Counted from the first letter of the stretch, positions 27,901 through 36,280 are shown. The stretch is 64,000 nt of DNA from CBFHMJ01 sp965656875 (GCA_965656875.1 CBFHMJ010000004.1:40917-104916), one strand, 5' to 3'. Notes: generated from the sequence alone by a model not told the origin. Numbers and translations are program-made.

Positions 27901-28702
27901 TGCTGCGAAACATCAGTTCGCATACAGGCCGTCAGAATTGCCGTCAGATATTAAGCAGGTTAATCGATTACAACGGTTATCTGACCCGGCTTTACTGTGG
28001 CAATTCGCCCGGCCTTCAGTATTCCCTTGTAGCTGGGCCAGTGGCTGGGGTTGTGATCAGTTTAGTTTGTGGCAAACCCTTCGAGTAGGAGGACAATACC
28101 TCAAACTACGATATGTCCCTCCGGGGGAATTTATCATGGGTAAAGACAGCGAAGAAGGTGAAGAAAGTAATTCGTTAGCTGCACCAGCACATAAGGTCCG
28201 AATCACTCGAGGATTTTGGTTATCTGAAAAGGCTGTTGGAGGTGAATCTGGTTTGAATTGTCCGTGGTTTCCAGGTCAGACGCCATCCAGCGTGTTAGAT
28301 ATGCTGAAGCTGTGGAATAAACCCGGTTTTTCACTACCCACGGAGGCTCAGTGGGAATATGCAATGCAGGCGGGACAAACGGTTCTGGAACAGTTTAAAA
28401 GGGACGGGAAAACAATGGCTGATGAAGATGTGATTTTCAGTGATGCGGAAGATCTGTATACATACTTGTGGGGCTTTGTGGCATCAACGGTTGGTCCTGA
28501 ACAAGTAGCTGACGATTTACGGCATTATTCCCCCTATGAAATTGATGATCCTCAGGGACGAGAGTCCAATCAATTTCTTGTGTTGAAAGGTGGATTGGAT
28601 AAAAACAACTTACCGAATCATTACAGTGAACGACAAAGAGTTGAGGCTGATGACTATATAAACATTGCACCTTTCAGACTTTGTTTTGAAGGGGGAAGAT
28701 GA
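24938..28702 (+). CDS. vWA/SAV_2336-like protein with two FGE-like domains
   Basis: 1254 residues. The N-terminal part contains RLDYRQPFPTREQ then VVWLVIDFSWHWLPLHQDI (D216), resembling the degenerate vWA-like core of SAV_2336-related proteins that pair with MoxR ATPases. Two formylglycine-generating-enzyme-like (C-type lectin fold) domains follow, at about 748-965 and 1054-1254. The first has VNVTWEEAVNFC, LPTEVQWEYACRAG, GLHGLCQEWCADDY and LKGGSFLSDQSFTRSASR; the second is shorter and more decayed. Where active enzymes have a cysteine pair after GGSF, this protein has Ser/Thr, so binding rather than catalysis is expected. Last gene of the operon. Confidence 0.65.
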   Translation: MSKSPSTSALGDALRLIPTFFQESEDFVRFENAIGLLGVEASDISALFNIKVEESQAKQEDEQQKTANILPQYKMPESDDAGAGRGAVLAEPQTVEQILDNSFYYQEDGWSFPVPYLQSQIEVKSKGSGSIYDNPKQLEPLTLKKTAANWVAKPSEPMFDARAVIRGLNLLSDAVTKSRTIDAERLTNRVARLDYRQPFPTREQLGRHSVVWLVIDFSWHWLPLHQDIRTLQQIIKRFYGTAVTQEWLYYDTPVRAFWRQSSYGQVKETNTQPEIIVDTHQQPLVIVIGSEHSTASGESQQPYSTPITKGWLDTLEQAAAGMIKIDIAAKDRLQYKQIQQDTLEWKKQVPGRRCMPWRSWFSHKPTTSTDSDDKAYKLLLSLLQTTPARFTAAMIRELRLEVTGGSADVERRIFAHSDFRWSYGSLYGDWPEPDTVDLSELTFSEKSDWLKGHDIIDQHLTGLDSFQHEHWLHAVLMAPELLFNKNFKGRAKVSAAIDWYERLNVTLTENPELSDNEAAWTDYGLFLSRRINARNGDLENLQSKNVFELQALYDDTLLPIITKSHRRVKTLYPDRNITPYSRLAPKLLQAFEVDTTQPIPGEIRLHSDKGQLYVSLVADDENVDGEFIDGLKLGRVKSVKIVAVESDKGKTQTLYSRSQIPLSGDITLRTSHDTLSITLSDSKKLYWADDISVGHEFHLKTGELRWHWKDEKFSPRERWYSSGLGRGGKIHYDDQGPYFELQTGVTSLKFRYIPRGNGFVGSPQSEADRLHDEPLALTETLNGFWMAETPISEAQFHNVIKLGRSLLSPQIIGKHERKNYPQVNVTWEEAVNFCSILKEMLGVNVKLPTEVQWEYACRAGQRGAFSNEQQAVNNNDATRQLVEQTVPAFDDAQQNEWGLKGLHGLCQEWCADDYLDNRDVDMQVERRPPERVPLKVLKGGSFLSDQSFTRSASRQAAEPSSRLRDVGFRPIIMMSDSVFNLPNNGSGNAAKHQFAYRPSELPSDIKQVNRLQRLSDPALLWQFARPSVFPCSWASGWGCDQFSLWQTLRVGGQYLKLRYVPPGEFIMGKDSEEGEESNSLAAPAHKVRITRGFWLSEKAVGGESGLNCPWFPGQTPSSVLDMLKLWNKPGFSLPTEAQWEYAMQAGQTVLEQFKRDGKTMADEDVIFSDAEDLYTYLWGFVASTVGPEQVADDLRHYSPYEIDDPQGRESNQFLVLKGGLDKNNLPNHYSERQRVEADDYINIAPFRLCFEGGR

Positions 28703-28890
28703 AAGGGTGAGTTGAGCAGGTTCCTCTCCCGGACTGTTCATCCACTCTCCACCCTCAATTTCAAAAATTCTTACATCTTGTCACAACCTCATCTAATCTA
28801 CTGAAATAAAACAAATAAAAGCAACTCCCATACCTTGAAACTCCGTCAAAATCTCTCCTGAATGCCACTCGTGCTAAAAAATACTTTACC

Positions 28891-28945
28891 GCTTATATAT
28901 TTCTGACTAAGGTATAAAAAACGAAATACATAAGCGCTTATATAT
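28891..28945 (+). promoter_or_regulatory. MarR operator candidate over the start codon
   Basis: ATAAGCGCTTAT (28930-28941) is a perfect 12-base palindrome two bases before the MarR ATG, and GCTTATATAT occurs at 28891-28900 and again at 28936-28945. No Shine-Dalgarno fits between palindrome and ATG. Autorepression and perhaps leaderless translation are suggested. Confidence 0.4.
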
Positions 28946-29408
28946 GAAACCAGGACTTGGAACACAACTCAGACACATCATCGAGTTATTAGATGGGGCG
29001 GTGGCTAAATCGTATGAACGAGCGGGATTAGATTACCGACCTCGCTATACGCCGGTGATGAGAGCATTGATGGAGCTGGAAACCTGCACGATCAATGAGC
29101 TGGCGAGCTATGCCGGTATTACGCAACCGGCAGCAACCCAGACCATTAAATTGATGATTAAAGCTAATTTAATTGTGACGAAGGTTAATCAGGATGATGG
29201 TCGGCAAAAGCTGATTGAGCTTTCTGATTACGGGCGGAGCATTCTTCCGGTGCTTGAAAGCTGTTGGAAGGCAACAAAAAGTGCAGGAAAGAGCTTGAGT
29301 GACGACTTAGGTTTTTCATTGCCTGACATGTTAGCGGAGGTCATTGAGGTTCTGGAGAAAAAATCATTTCAGCAACGAATTGAAGAAGCACGTCAGCGTC
29401 AGGAGTAG
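28944..29408 (+). CDS. MarR-family transcriptional regulator
   Basis: 154 residues. A winged helix-turn-helix in the MarR arrangement: TPVMRALMELETCTINELAS, YAGITQPAATQTIKLMIKAN, then the wing VNQDDGRQKLIELSDYGR, flanked by dimerisation helices at both ends. The opening (LGTQLRHIIELLDGAVAK) supports the ATG at 28944. The S41 peptidase gene follows 43 bases later and is the likely target together with the gene itself. Confidence 0.85.
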   Translation: MKPGLGTQLRHIIELLDGAVAKSYERAGLDYRPRYTPVMRALMELETCTINELASYAGITQPAATQTIKLMIKANLIVTKVNQDDGRQKLIELSDYGRSILPVLESCWKATKSAGKSLSDDLGFSLPDMLAEVIEVLEKKSFQQRIEEARQRQE

Positions 29409-29451
29409 CTGTGCTGGCCCATTCAACAATACACAGGATAAGGTAATACCC

Positions 29452-30543
29452 ATGAATATATCGCGACCAGGAAAGTTAGTTTCAGCACTTGTTGCTTTTT
29501 CATTGACTCAGTTTTCGGTTCAGGCTGAAGAGAGGGGCGGTGACAGCAAAGCGCCAATGATAACAGCAGAACAAAAAACACAGGTTTTATCGACATTAAG
29601 TGATGTGTTGGTTGAATCCTATGTTCACGAGGATCAGGCCAGAACACTGAGCGCACGGCTGAAGGCTTTGTTAAAGCAGTCGAGCGGCAAAAAACAGGAG
29701 AATGTTGAGCAGTTCTCTGAACGGCTATCGGCTGAGCTTCAGGAAATCTCGGGTGACAAGCATTTACGGGTTGAGTACTCAGCGAAGCCTTTGTCCATCC
29801 CAGCGAGTGCTAAGGCGGTGAATGATTATGAAAGTGACGATGAAAAAGCGATGTGGCGCTCGAATAATCTGGGATTTGATAAGTTAGAGCGTTTACCGTT
29901 TAACATCGGTTACATGAAACTGGTTGCTTTTGCGCCGGTGCATGAAGCTGCGCCTATGCTGGCTTCTGCCTTTACGTTCCTGAATAATTCAAACAGTCTG
30001 ATTATCGATCTACGGGGCAATTTTGGTGGCTTTGAATACACGGGCATGATGCTTACCAGTTATTTTCTGACCGAGAAAACGCATTTAATGGATATGTACT
30101 GGCGCAAAGATGACCGTCTGGAACAGCGCTGGAGCAGTCTATATGTGGATGGCCCGAAATACGGCGAGGATAAAAAAGTTTATATCCTGGTCGATAAGCG
30201 GACATTTTCCGCAGGCGAAGCGTTCGCTTACACCATGAAGCACCTTGGCCGGGCAACCATTATCGGTGAGCAAACCGCTGGTGCAGGCAACGCCGGTGAA
30301 TTTATGCAACTTTCGCCACATTTTAAAGCGTTTATCCCAATGCGACGTGTTATTAACCCGATAACTAACAGCAATTTCGAAGGAAAAGGGGTTGTTCCGG
30401 ATGTTGAAGCTACGTCTGATGATGCGCTTAAGGTTGCTCAGGTGAATTACCTGGAATCCATTAAAGCGACGGAGAATAATCCGCGTCGGGTTAAGCGAAT
30501 TGAGATGCGTCTTGCTTCATTGAATGGTGAGAAGCAGGAATAA
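29452..30543 (+). CDS. Secreted S41-family peptidase
   Basis: 363 residues from the ATG at 29452, which follows GATAAGGTAAT and begins a signal peptide (LVSALVAFSLTQFSVQA); the longer in-frame extension overlaps the MarR gene and is not needed. The C-terminal half shows the S41 (tail-specific/IRBP-like) core: LIIDLRGNFGGFEYTG, KVYILVDKRTFSAGEAFAYTMKHLGRATIIGEQT, with the serine of FSAGEAF as nucleophile. The N-terminal helical cap (~60-150) is as in the family. No PDZ domain is evident. It likely works in the periplasm. Confidence 0.8.
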   Translation: MNISRPGKLVSALVAFSLTQFSVQAEERGGDSKAPMITAEQKTQVLSTLSDVLVESYVHEDQARTLSARLKALLKQSSGKKQENVEQFSERLSAELQEISGDKHLRVEYSAKPLSIPASAKAVNDYESDDEKAMWRSNNLGFDKLERLPFNIGYMKLVAFAPVHEAAPMLASAFTFLNNSNSLIIDLRGNFGGFEYTGMMLTSYFLTEKTHLMDMYWRKDDRLEQRWSSLYVDGPKYGEDKKVYILVDKRTFSAGEAFAYTMKHLGRATIIGEQTAGAGNAGEFMQLSPHFKAFIPMRRVINPITNSNFEGKGVVPDVEATSDDALKVAQVNYLESIKATENNPRRVKRIEMRLASLNGEKQE

Positions 30544-30651
30544 TAGATAGCAGGTAAGTACTTTTTCGGACTTTGTTTTCACAACACTATATTTTTCAAA
30601 CAATGGACCTTATATTAAAGGCAGTTCAATCGACAGAAGGAAAATATAACG

Positions 30652-30861
30652 ATGGATGAAGTACTTACCGTTTTTGATATGTTGTTCAGAGTCTTACGAT
30701 ACTTAGTGGTTGAAATTGTCGTTGAGCGTGTTGTTAAGGGCGTTGGCTATCGGCTTTGTAAACCGTTTAAATCAGACATTTCATTTGATAGCTGGACCGC
30801 TATTTTTACGGGTGTGGTGTTTTGGGTGGCTGTAATTGCAGGACTTGCTCTTTTGTCTTAA
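30652..30861 (+). CDS. Small membrane protein, unknown
   Basis: 69 residues with AGAAGGAAAATATAACG before the ATG. One C-terminal membrane helix is clear (WTAIFTGVVFWVAVIAGLAL); an amphipathic first half (VFDMLFRVLRYLVVEIVVERVV) may lie on the membrane. No family recognised. A good ribosome site and a hydrophobic plan support it being real. Confidence 0.5.
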   Translation: MDEVLTVFDMLFRVLRYLVVEIVVERVVKGVGYRLCKPFKSDISFDSWTAIFTGVVFWVAVIAGLALLS

Positions 30862-30886
30862 AGTCACCGACTCTTGAAGAATTCAG

Positions 30887-30909
30887 ATCCAGCTATCTGG
30901 ATTCTTCGT
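30887..30909 (+). terminator. Weak terminator-like hairpin
   Basis: ATCCAG-CTAT-CTGGAT, within a longer imperfect GAAGAAT..ATTCTTC pairing, followed by TCTTCGTT, 26 bases after the small membrane protein gene. Confidence 0.4.
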
Positions 30910-30964
30910 TAAATCTTTCCCATTTTCTTCCTTTCTGATCTCTCTTTATTTCTACTCGTTATTT

Positions 30965-31507
30965 CTACTTTGGCGCTTGCCGTTGAATCTCTTGTAAATG
31001 ATCCTGGATATGCATCAGATGTGCGTTGCGGTATGCAGCTTTTGAAAGTGGGCCGTAGGCAAAGTGCGGTGCAAGGGGGCCGGTGTGGTTTTCAAAGCGC
31101 TGGAGTTGATCGAGTAATTGTTGTAGCGCAGCTTGTGTGGTCATTGCTGTGAGTTGTTGAGCGCCGGGGATTGGTTCGGCCAGATTGTGTGTCATGGCGT
31201 GGCGTTGGTTAAATAAGGCAAAGGCGGTTTTGCCTAATGATTGTTTAAACCAGTCGGGTTTATGACTTGGGTAGCCTTCGATGGATAATGCAATACTTTG
31301 TGCGCAATGGGCAAAGATTGTTGCGGGTTGCCATTGTCCTGTGCTGATTAGGGGGGTGTTTGCCAACTCAGTGAGTTGCTGCATTGTTGCCTGGAGTGAA
31401 GGGGGATTTTCCTGGCTGGGTAATACGCTGATTCCGGTCACTGTTAGCAAGCTTACGCCGCCCAGTGCAATGGCGCTGTTGGTTAAAAACTGGCGTCGAG
31501 TAGTCAT
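30965..31507 (-). CDS. Tat-exported DUF1569-like protein
   Basis: 180 residues. A twin-arginine signal (TTRRQFLTNSAIALGGVSLL) sends a folded protein to the periplasm. The mature part has W-PATIFAHCAQSIALSIEGYPSHKPDWF, FNQRHAMTHNLAEPIPGA and a closing helix HLMHIQDHLQEI, the DUF1569 layout (a DinB-like four-helix bundle with His residues that may bind a metal). Tat export fits cofactor loading in the cytosol. Substrate unknown. Confidence 0.75.
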   Translation of the reverse strand: MTTRRQFLTNSAIALGGVSLLTVTGISVLPSQENPPSLQATMQQLTELANTPLISTGQWQPATIFAHCAQSIALSIEGYPSHKPDWFKQSLGKTAFALFNQRHAMTHNLAEPIPGAQQLTAMTTQAALQQLLDQLQRFENHTGPLAPHFAYGPLSKAAYRNAHLMHIQDHLQEIQRQAPK

Positions 31508-31776
31508 TGTTGTGTGGGTGCCCGTTCACTGAAGCTTGTCTGATGGGAAATAATGTCACAAGTTTGATGACCTGAACAAGCATCATCAGACAGGGTTTTT
31601 CCATGAGCAAATACTGGCGTGTTGCTGTGGACCGCTTTTATAGCTTAGCTTCTTTATAATTCATTGATTCATATCCGATTTTTATACACTTTTTTAAAAT
31701 TAGCGTAATGACCTGTGTTTTGTTTTGGTATATCCTGCCTGTTGTATAGTCTTTATGGGTACATGATGGGTGGCTA

Positions 31777-32883
31777 ATGTTAAGAAAATCTACATTTAAA
31801 CGAGGCATTAATGGGTTGGTGCTGGTGTTATTGTTCGCTGCGGCCAATGTAGTACGAGCGGCGGAGCGATGCGATGAGGAAGTCTCGGCATTTTTGGCTG
31901 AGCATGTGGCGAAAACGGCTGACCACTGGCAGGTCATTCAGGCGGGGAAGCAGCATTTATTAGCACAAGCCGCGAGAAAATTACCCCAGGAGCGTGCGGC
32001 GCTGTTCGATACGATGGCCGATCATATTATTGATTATCATGTTTGGCACGAGGCCTGGCGGCGGTCGATTGTGTACTTTCTTACCTTGTATATTCCGGTT
32101 GAAAAGCAACCTTTAACGGATAAAGAGAGAACGACCTTGATTGCCCGTGGCGATGATCCGGAAAAGCTGACCATGCATGATGCGCTGGCTCATGCGAGTG
32201 ATATCGAAAAGATGATAGATGGCAGCACACTGGATGTTGAGGCGTTTAGAAAACGATTGCAGCAGCCGGGCGAGCCGTTAAGAGACTATTGTGATGAACA
32301 GCGACTCAGTGAGAAAAATTCGACGAAAACGCATGACAATTTGTCGCGCATTGCAGAGCAACTGGCTGAAGAGCTCATGGAAGTCGAGGAATGGTTCGAC
32401 ATGAAGGACGACGAGGGCCTGGCTCTTATTGCGGCGTATATCAAGGGTACGACGCATTCGATTGAGATTAAGCCGATGAACGGCTTGTCGATTGCGCATA
32501 AAATCCCGCCTATCAGGGATCGCCAGTATTTTAAGGTGATCAAACTTAAGAAGGGCCGTTATAAGTGGGATAAAGTCTTTAAAGGCCGGACGTATTGGAA
32601 TATCGAAGATTCCAATAATGAGTTTACGGTAACGTCTGGGAAATTGAGTTATACCGGGGTGTTCTTTTTTAATAATTATTACAGCCCGGCTTTGTTAGAT
32701 GTGGCTGACAGAACGGCGATTGCGTTGGCGATTATTGATCAGAAGTATCCTGGATTAACGTCGTTGATTCCCGTAACCAATGGTTTGATCGAGAATGATC
32801 CGTTTATTCCTTTCTGGTTTGCACAGCAAGCGGATAATCAGGCACCTGTTCCAACCTTTTCATTACTGACGGGGGCGCAATAG
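31777..32883 (+). CDS. Secreted protein of unknown function
   Basis: 368 residues with a signal peptide (NGLVLVLLFAAANVVRA). The mature first half is helical and charged; the second half has a YKWDKVFKGRTYWNIEDSNNEF strand-rich segment. No family recognised. It ends one base before the S9 peptidase gene starts, so the two are probably one operon and may act together in the periplasm. Confidence 0.6.
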   Translation: MLRKSTFKRGINGLVLVLLFAAANVVRAAERCDEEVSAFLAEHVAKTADHWQVIQAGKQHLLAQAARKLPQERAALFDTMADHIIDYHVWHEAWRRSIVYFLTLYIPVEKQPLTDKERTTLIARGDDPEKLTMHDALAHASDIEKMIDGSTLDVEAFRKRLQQPGEPLRDYCDEQRLSEKNSTKTHDNLSRIAEQLAEELMEVEEWFDMKDDEGLALIAAYIKGTTHSIEIKPMNGLSIAHKIPPIRDRQYFKVIKLKKGRYKWDKVFKGRTYWNIEDSNNEFTVTSGKLSYTGVFFFNNYYSPALLDVADRTAIALAIIDQKYPGLTSLIPVTNGLIENDPFIPFWFAQQADNQAPVPTFSLLTGAQ

Positions 32884-32884
32884 C

Positions 32885-34897
32885 ATGAAAACCGTGATAA
32901 ATATTTTGTTATTGGGTGTTCTGGTTTTTACATCATGTCTTGCCGTGGCCAGTGAGATTTCAGAAGAAAGCTATGACAAGGTGATGCTTCAGGGTATCGC
33001 TATCACAGACACATCGACCGAAGCACCCCATATTTATGATTATTTCAGGGGCGGGGATGTCCGCCGAGGTTTGCTAAGTCCGAATGGTCAGCTTGTTAGC
33101 TTTCACTATCGAAATAAAGTGGTGATTGGACGTCCTGACATTGGATTTTTTGAATTGTTGGATCTGAAGAGACATCTCTATTTTCATGGACAAACCTGGA
33201 TCGATGATGATGATTTATTGTTGAATGGCTGGGATGCGAAACGGCAACAGTATTTTCATATTGCGTACCGACTCACAGAGGAAAATGGTCAGTTATCATA
33301 CGACCGCCGTATTCGCTTCCGATATCGGGGTAAGGTGCTGGCAAAGCTGGATAATGACGGGTTTTTGTTTGAGCGTTATCACGACCGTTCAACCGGTGAA
33401 TACGCGACCGTGCATAAAATCCGGTTAGATCGATTTAATGAGCAGTTGCTGTTTGAACGTAAGAAAATCAATCGAAAAAATTATGCGGTTTATGGTTGGG
33501 TCACGGATTCAGATAACAAGCTGACATTGGGTGTTGGCCGCAATGAGGATGATGAGCCGTTTATTCAGCGTCGAAAAAAGCGATCAAGTCGTTGGCAAAC
33601 AGTGTGGACCGGGGAAAAAGAGTCGCTATTTAAGCCGTTGAAGGTGTCTGATGATGGCAGCTATTTATGGGCGTTTACTGATCAGGGAATGGATACGATC
33701 AGTCTGATTAAATTCGACCTGGTAAATTACAACATTGCGGAGGTTGTTTATAGCCGACCACAGCGGGACTTAACAGCGATTGAGCTGTCTGAAACGGGCG
33801 ATAAACTTATTGCTGTGACCTGGCGAGATGCCGGTGTGACCCAGTATGACTACTTGTCGGAGCAAAGTGCTGAAAACTATCAAGCCATCAGGGAGGTTTT
33901 GCCTGAATCGAGTATTAAGCTAATCAGTGGTCGTCAGAATATGACAAAAACCCTGGTTCAGGCCGATACACCGGAGCATAAATCCGAATGGTATTACTGC
34001 GATACTAACAAAAAGAACTGTGAGTTTATTACCTCTCGTTTTACCCGACGGGACAGAGTGTCGCTGGCCCGGGTCAATCATTTAAACGTAAAATCGACCG
34101 ACGATTTAACGATCGACGCCTTCCTGACACTACCCACCGAACCAAACGATCCAAAAGACATTCCTTTAGTCGTGGTGCCACACGGCGGCCCTATTGGTGT
34201 GCTGGATACCGGTGGATACGACGGCGAAGCTCAATGGTTAGCGGCCAACGGTTATGCGGTATTGAAGGTAAATTATCGCGGCTCGGGTGGTTACGGAAAG
34301 GCATTTCAGGACAAGGGCCTGAAGAGTTGGGGGCGAGGAATTGAAGATGATATTGAGCACGCAGTGGTTCAGGCGTTAAACCAGTTTAAGGTGATTAACA
34401 AAGACCGTGTTTGTATCTTCGGCACCAGCTATGGTGGCTATTCAGCGCTGTTCAGTATTATTCGTTCACCTGATTTATATCAGTGTTCGGTATCGTTTGC
34501 GGGCGTAACAGATTTGTCATTGATTCTTAATCAATTTCGGCACGACTACAACAAAAAAACCAGGGAGTGGTTGATTAAAGCGGTCGGTGATCCGGAAACC
34601 GAAATGGAGAATTTAAAGCAGTATTCACCGACGTATAATTACCACAAAATTTCTACGCCGTTGTTGTTGTTGCATGGCACGGATGACAACGTTGTCGATG
34701 TGGAACATAGCTGGCGCTTGCATCGGCTGCTAACGTTACGAGGTTTTAAGCATCAATGGGAGGTGCTTGAAGGATTCCGCCACGGTTGGCGGGACCGGGA
34801 AGAATTAGAGACGTTTTACGATATCGTGATTCCATTTTTAGACCAGCATCTTGGGCCACCCGTGACGCTGGCTGAAGGTGAGACATCTCAGTTATAA
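32885..34897 (+). CDS. Secreted S9-family prolyl oligopeptidase-like peptidase
   Basis: 670 residues. Signal peptide MKTVINILLLGVLVFTSCLAVA. A beta-propeller-like N-terminal domain (about 45-390) is followed by an alpha/beta-hydrolase domain: VVPHGGPIGV (oxyanion region), nucleophile S515 in FGTSYGGYS, the Asp loop LLHGTDDNVV and the His in EGFRHGW. These are the serine, aspartate and histidine of the S9 triad. Expected to cleave small peptides in the periplasm. Translationally close to the preceding secreted protein. Confidence 0.85.
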   Translation: MKTVINILLLGVLVFTSCLAVASEISEESYDKVMLQGIAITDTSTEAPHIYDYFRGGDVRRGLLSPNGQLVSFHYRNKVVIGRPDIGFFELLDLKRHLYFHGQTWIDDDDLLLNGWDAKRQQYFHIAYRLTEENGQLSYDRRIRFRYRGKVLAKLDNDGFLFERYHDRSTGEYATVHKIRLDRFNEQLLFERKKINRKNYAVYGWVTDSDNKLTLGVGRNEDDEPFIQRRKKRSSRWQTVWTGEKESLFKPLKVSDDGSYLWAFTDQGMDTISLIKFDLVNYNIAEVVYSRPQRDLTAIELSETGDKLIAVTWRDAGVTQYDYLSEQSAENYQAIREVLPESSIKLISGRQNMTKTLVQADTPEHKSEWYYCDTNKKNCEFITSRFTRRDRVSLARVNHLNVKSTDDLTIDAFLTLPTEPNDPKDIPLVVVPHGGPIGVLDTGGYDGEAQWLAANGYAVLKVNYRGSGGYGKAFQDKGLKSWGRGIEDDIEHAVVQALNQFKVINKDRVCIFGTSYGGYSALFSIIRSPDLYQCSVSFAGVTDLSLILNQFRHDYNKKTREWLIKAVGDPETEMENLKQYSPTYNYHKISTPLLLLHGTDDNVVDVEHSWRLHRLLTLRGFKHQWEVLEGFRHGWRDREELETFYDIVIPFLDQHLGPPVTLAEGETSQL

Positions 34898-34910
34898 CGA
34901 ATAAACAGGC

Positions 34911-34953
34911 GACGGTGGTTTGTCTGCTCAGGCAAGCTGCCGTCACTGTTTTC
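34911..34953 (+). terminator. Rho-independent terminator
   Basis: GACGGTGGTTTG pairs imperfectly with CAAGCTGCCGTC (two mismatches) across a short loop and is followed by ACTGTTTTC, just after the S9 peptidase gene. Confidence 0.55.
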
Positions 34954-35038
34954 GCTATTAAAGGTTATGTTCTTCATTTACTTATCGCCATTAAGCCAAT
35001 ATATTTCAGTTACTTGTATTAAGTCGTAAATACCCGAA

Positions 35039-36265
35039 GTGACTGCTATGTCTGATAAATCTGCTTCTTTTTTTATTCGTAGTGTGAAACGTCTGGCGAT
35101 TGTTTCGCTGATTGTCGTTACAGCGTTAATGGCTGTTGGTTTCTACCTTGATCTCCATCTCTACATGCAACCCATCCGAGAACGATTTGAAGACGTGGTT
35201 CAACAGCAGGTGGATGCGGCTAAGTATCCGGGTGCTGCGGTGTTGGTGTTTAAAGACAATAAGATTGTGTTTGAGCGAGGTTATGGTTTTGCCAATATCG
35301 AACAGCAGCGCAAAGCGACACCGGATACGATGTTTCAAATCGCGTCGGTATCAAAGCTGGTGACGGCAACGGCTGTGATGAAACTGGTTGAGCAGGGACG
35401 TATCACCCTTGATGATGACATCAACACGTATCTGCCCTTTAGTGTCAGAAACCCTGATTTTCCCGACAACGTTATTACTTTTCGTCACTTGTTAGCTCAC
35501 AACAGCAGTATTAATGATGGCCCGGCTTACTGGGACAGTTACACCATCGGCGAATCTGAAGATCCATCTGAAACTCTGGAGGCGTTTTTAACGGCATTTT
35601 TTACGCCTGGCAGCGCTTATTTTGATGACGATAATTTTGTGGATACGGCGCCAGGCGCTCAACCTGTGTATAGCAATACAGGCTTTGGTTTGCTGGGCTA
35701 TTTAGTCGAGCGGGTCGCTGAACAACCATTTGATGAATTTTGTCGTGAACAGATTTTCCAGCCATTAGATATGCGTTCGACCCACTGGTTTATGCGGGAT
35801 GTTGATCGGGAAAACATGGCGATGCCTTACGGCTATGAAGCGTTTGCAAAGACGTATACACCGGTCGGTTTTTATGGGTTTTCTAACTATCCGGATGGTT
35901 TGTTGAAAACCAGTGTTCGGGATTTTATGCGTTTCTTAGTGGTGTTTACTAACAAGGGTAAAACGATGACGGGAGAGCCGTTTTTATCATCGGAAACCGT
36001 GATGGAAATGCTGCGAGTACAATATCCGGCGGTTGGTGGCTTTACGGGATTAGGCTGGCATAAATCAGGCAATATTTATGAACACGGTGGTACTGACCCA
36101 GGCGTTGGAGCGATGACAGTCATCTCACCTGATGAGCAGTGGGGCGTAATTTTGTTTGCAAACAGTGGTGGTTTGGATGCATGGCGGACGGAGTTGGGAC
36201 ATGAAATTCGTCAGGAAGTTTACGAGTTTATTGAACAGCGGGGTTATCCATTAGCGACTCGGTAG
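35039..36265 (+). CDS. Beta-lactamase-like serine hydrolase
   Basis: 408 residues from the GTG at 35039; an ATG at 35048 is an equal candidate. One N-terminal membrane helix or signal anchor (LAIVSLIVVTALMAVGFYL). The catalytic domain has the class C beta-lactamase/penicillin-binding plan: SVSK with the nucleophilic Ser near residue 103 and Lys three further, YSN (Y211) and a late HGG (EHGGTDPG). Such proteins are usually D-Ala-D-Ala peptidases or esterases, seldom true beta-lactamases. It stands alone with a terminator behind. Confidence 0.8.
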   Translation: MTAMSDKSASFFIRSVKRLAIVSLIVVTALMAVGFYLDLHLYMQPIRERFEDVVQQQVDAAKYPGAAVLVFKDNKIVFERGYGFANIEQQRKATPDTMFQIASVSKLVTATAVMKLVEQGRITLDDDINTYLPFSVRNPDFPDNVITFRHLLAHNSSINDGPAYWDSYTIGESEDPSETLEAFLTAFFTPGSAYFDDDNFVDTAPGAQPVYSNTGFGLLGYLVERVAEQPFDEFCREQIFQPLDMRSTHWFMRDVDRENMAMPYGYEAFAKTYTPVGFYGFSNYPDGLLKTSVRDFMRFLVVFTNKGKTMTGEPFLSSETVMEMLRVQYPAVGGFTGLGWHKSGNIYEHGGTDPGVGAMTVISPDEQWGVILFANSGGLDAWRTELGHEIRQEVYEFIEQRGYPLATR

Positions 36266-36280
36266 TTTGTAAATAGTTTG

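Noticed and set aside
12291..28943. CRISPR array near the Cas10/RAMP genes
   Set aside because: Both flanks and the gaps between genes were read for regularly spaced direct repeats; none are present. The nine-base repeats in two genes are coding microsatellites.
29344..29451. Longer start for the S41 peptidase
   Set aside because: It would bury the signal peptide behind 36 residues that overlap the MarR gene; the ATG at 29452 fits export.
35039..36265. True antibiotic-resistance beta-lactamase
   Set aside because: The motifs fit the broad class C/penicillin-binding-like hydrolase family, most of whose members are esterases or peptidases, and the membrane anchor is atypical for a resistance enzyme.
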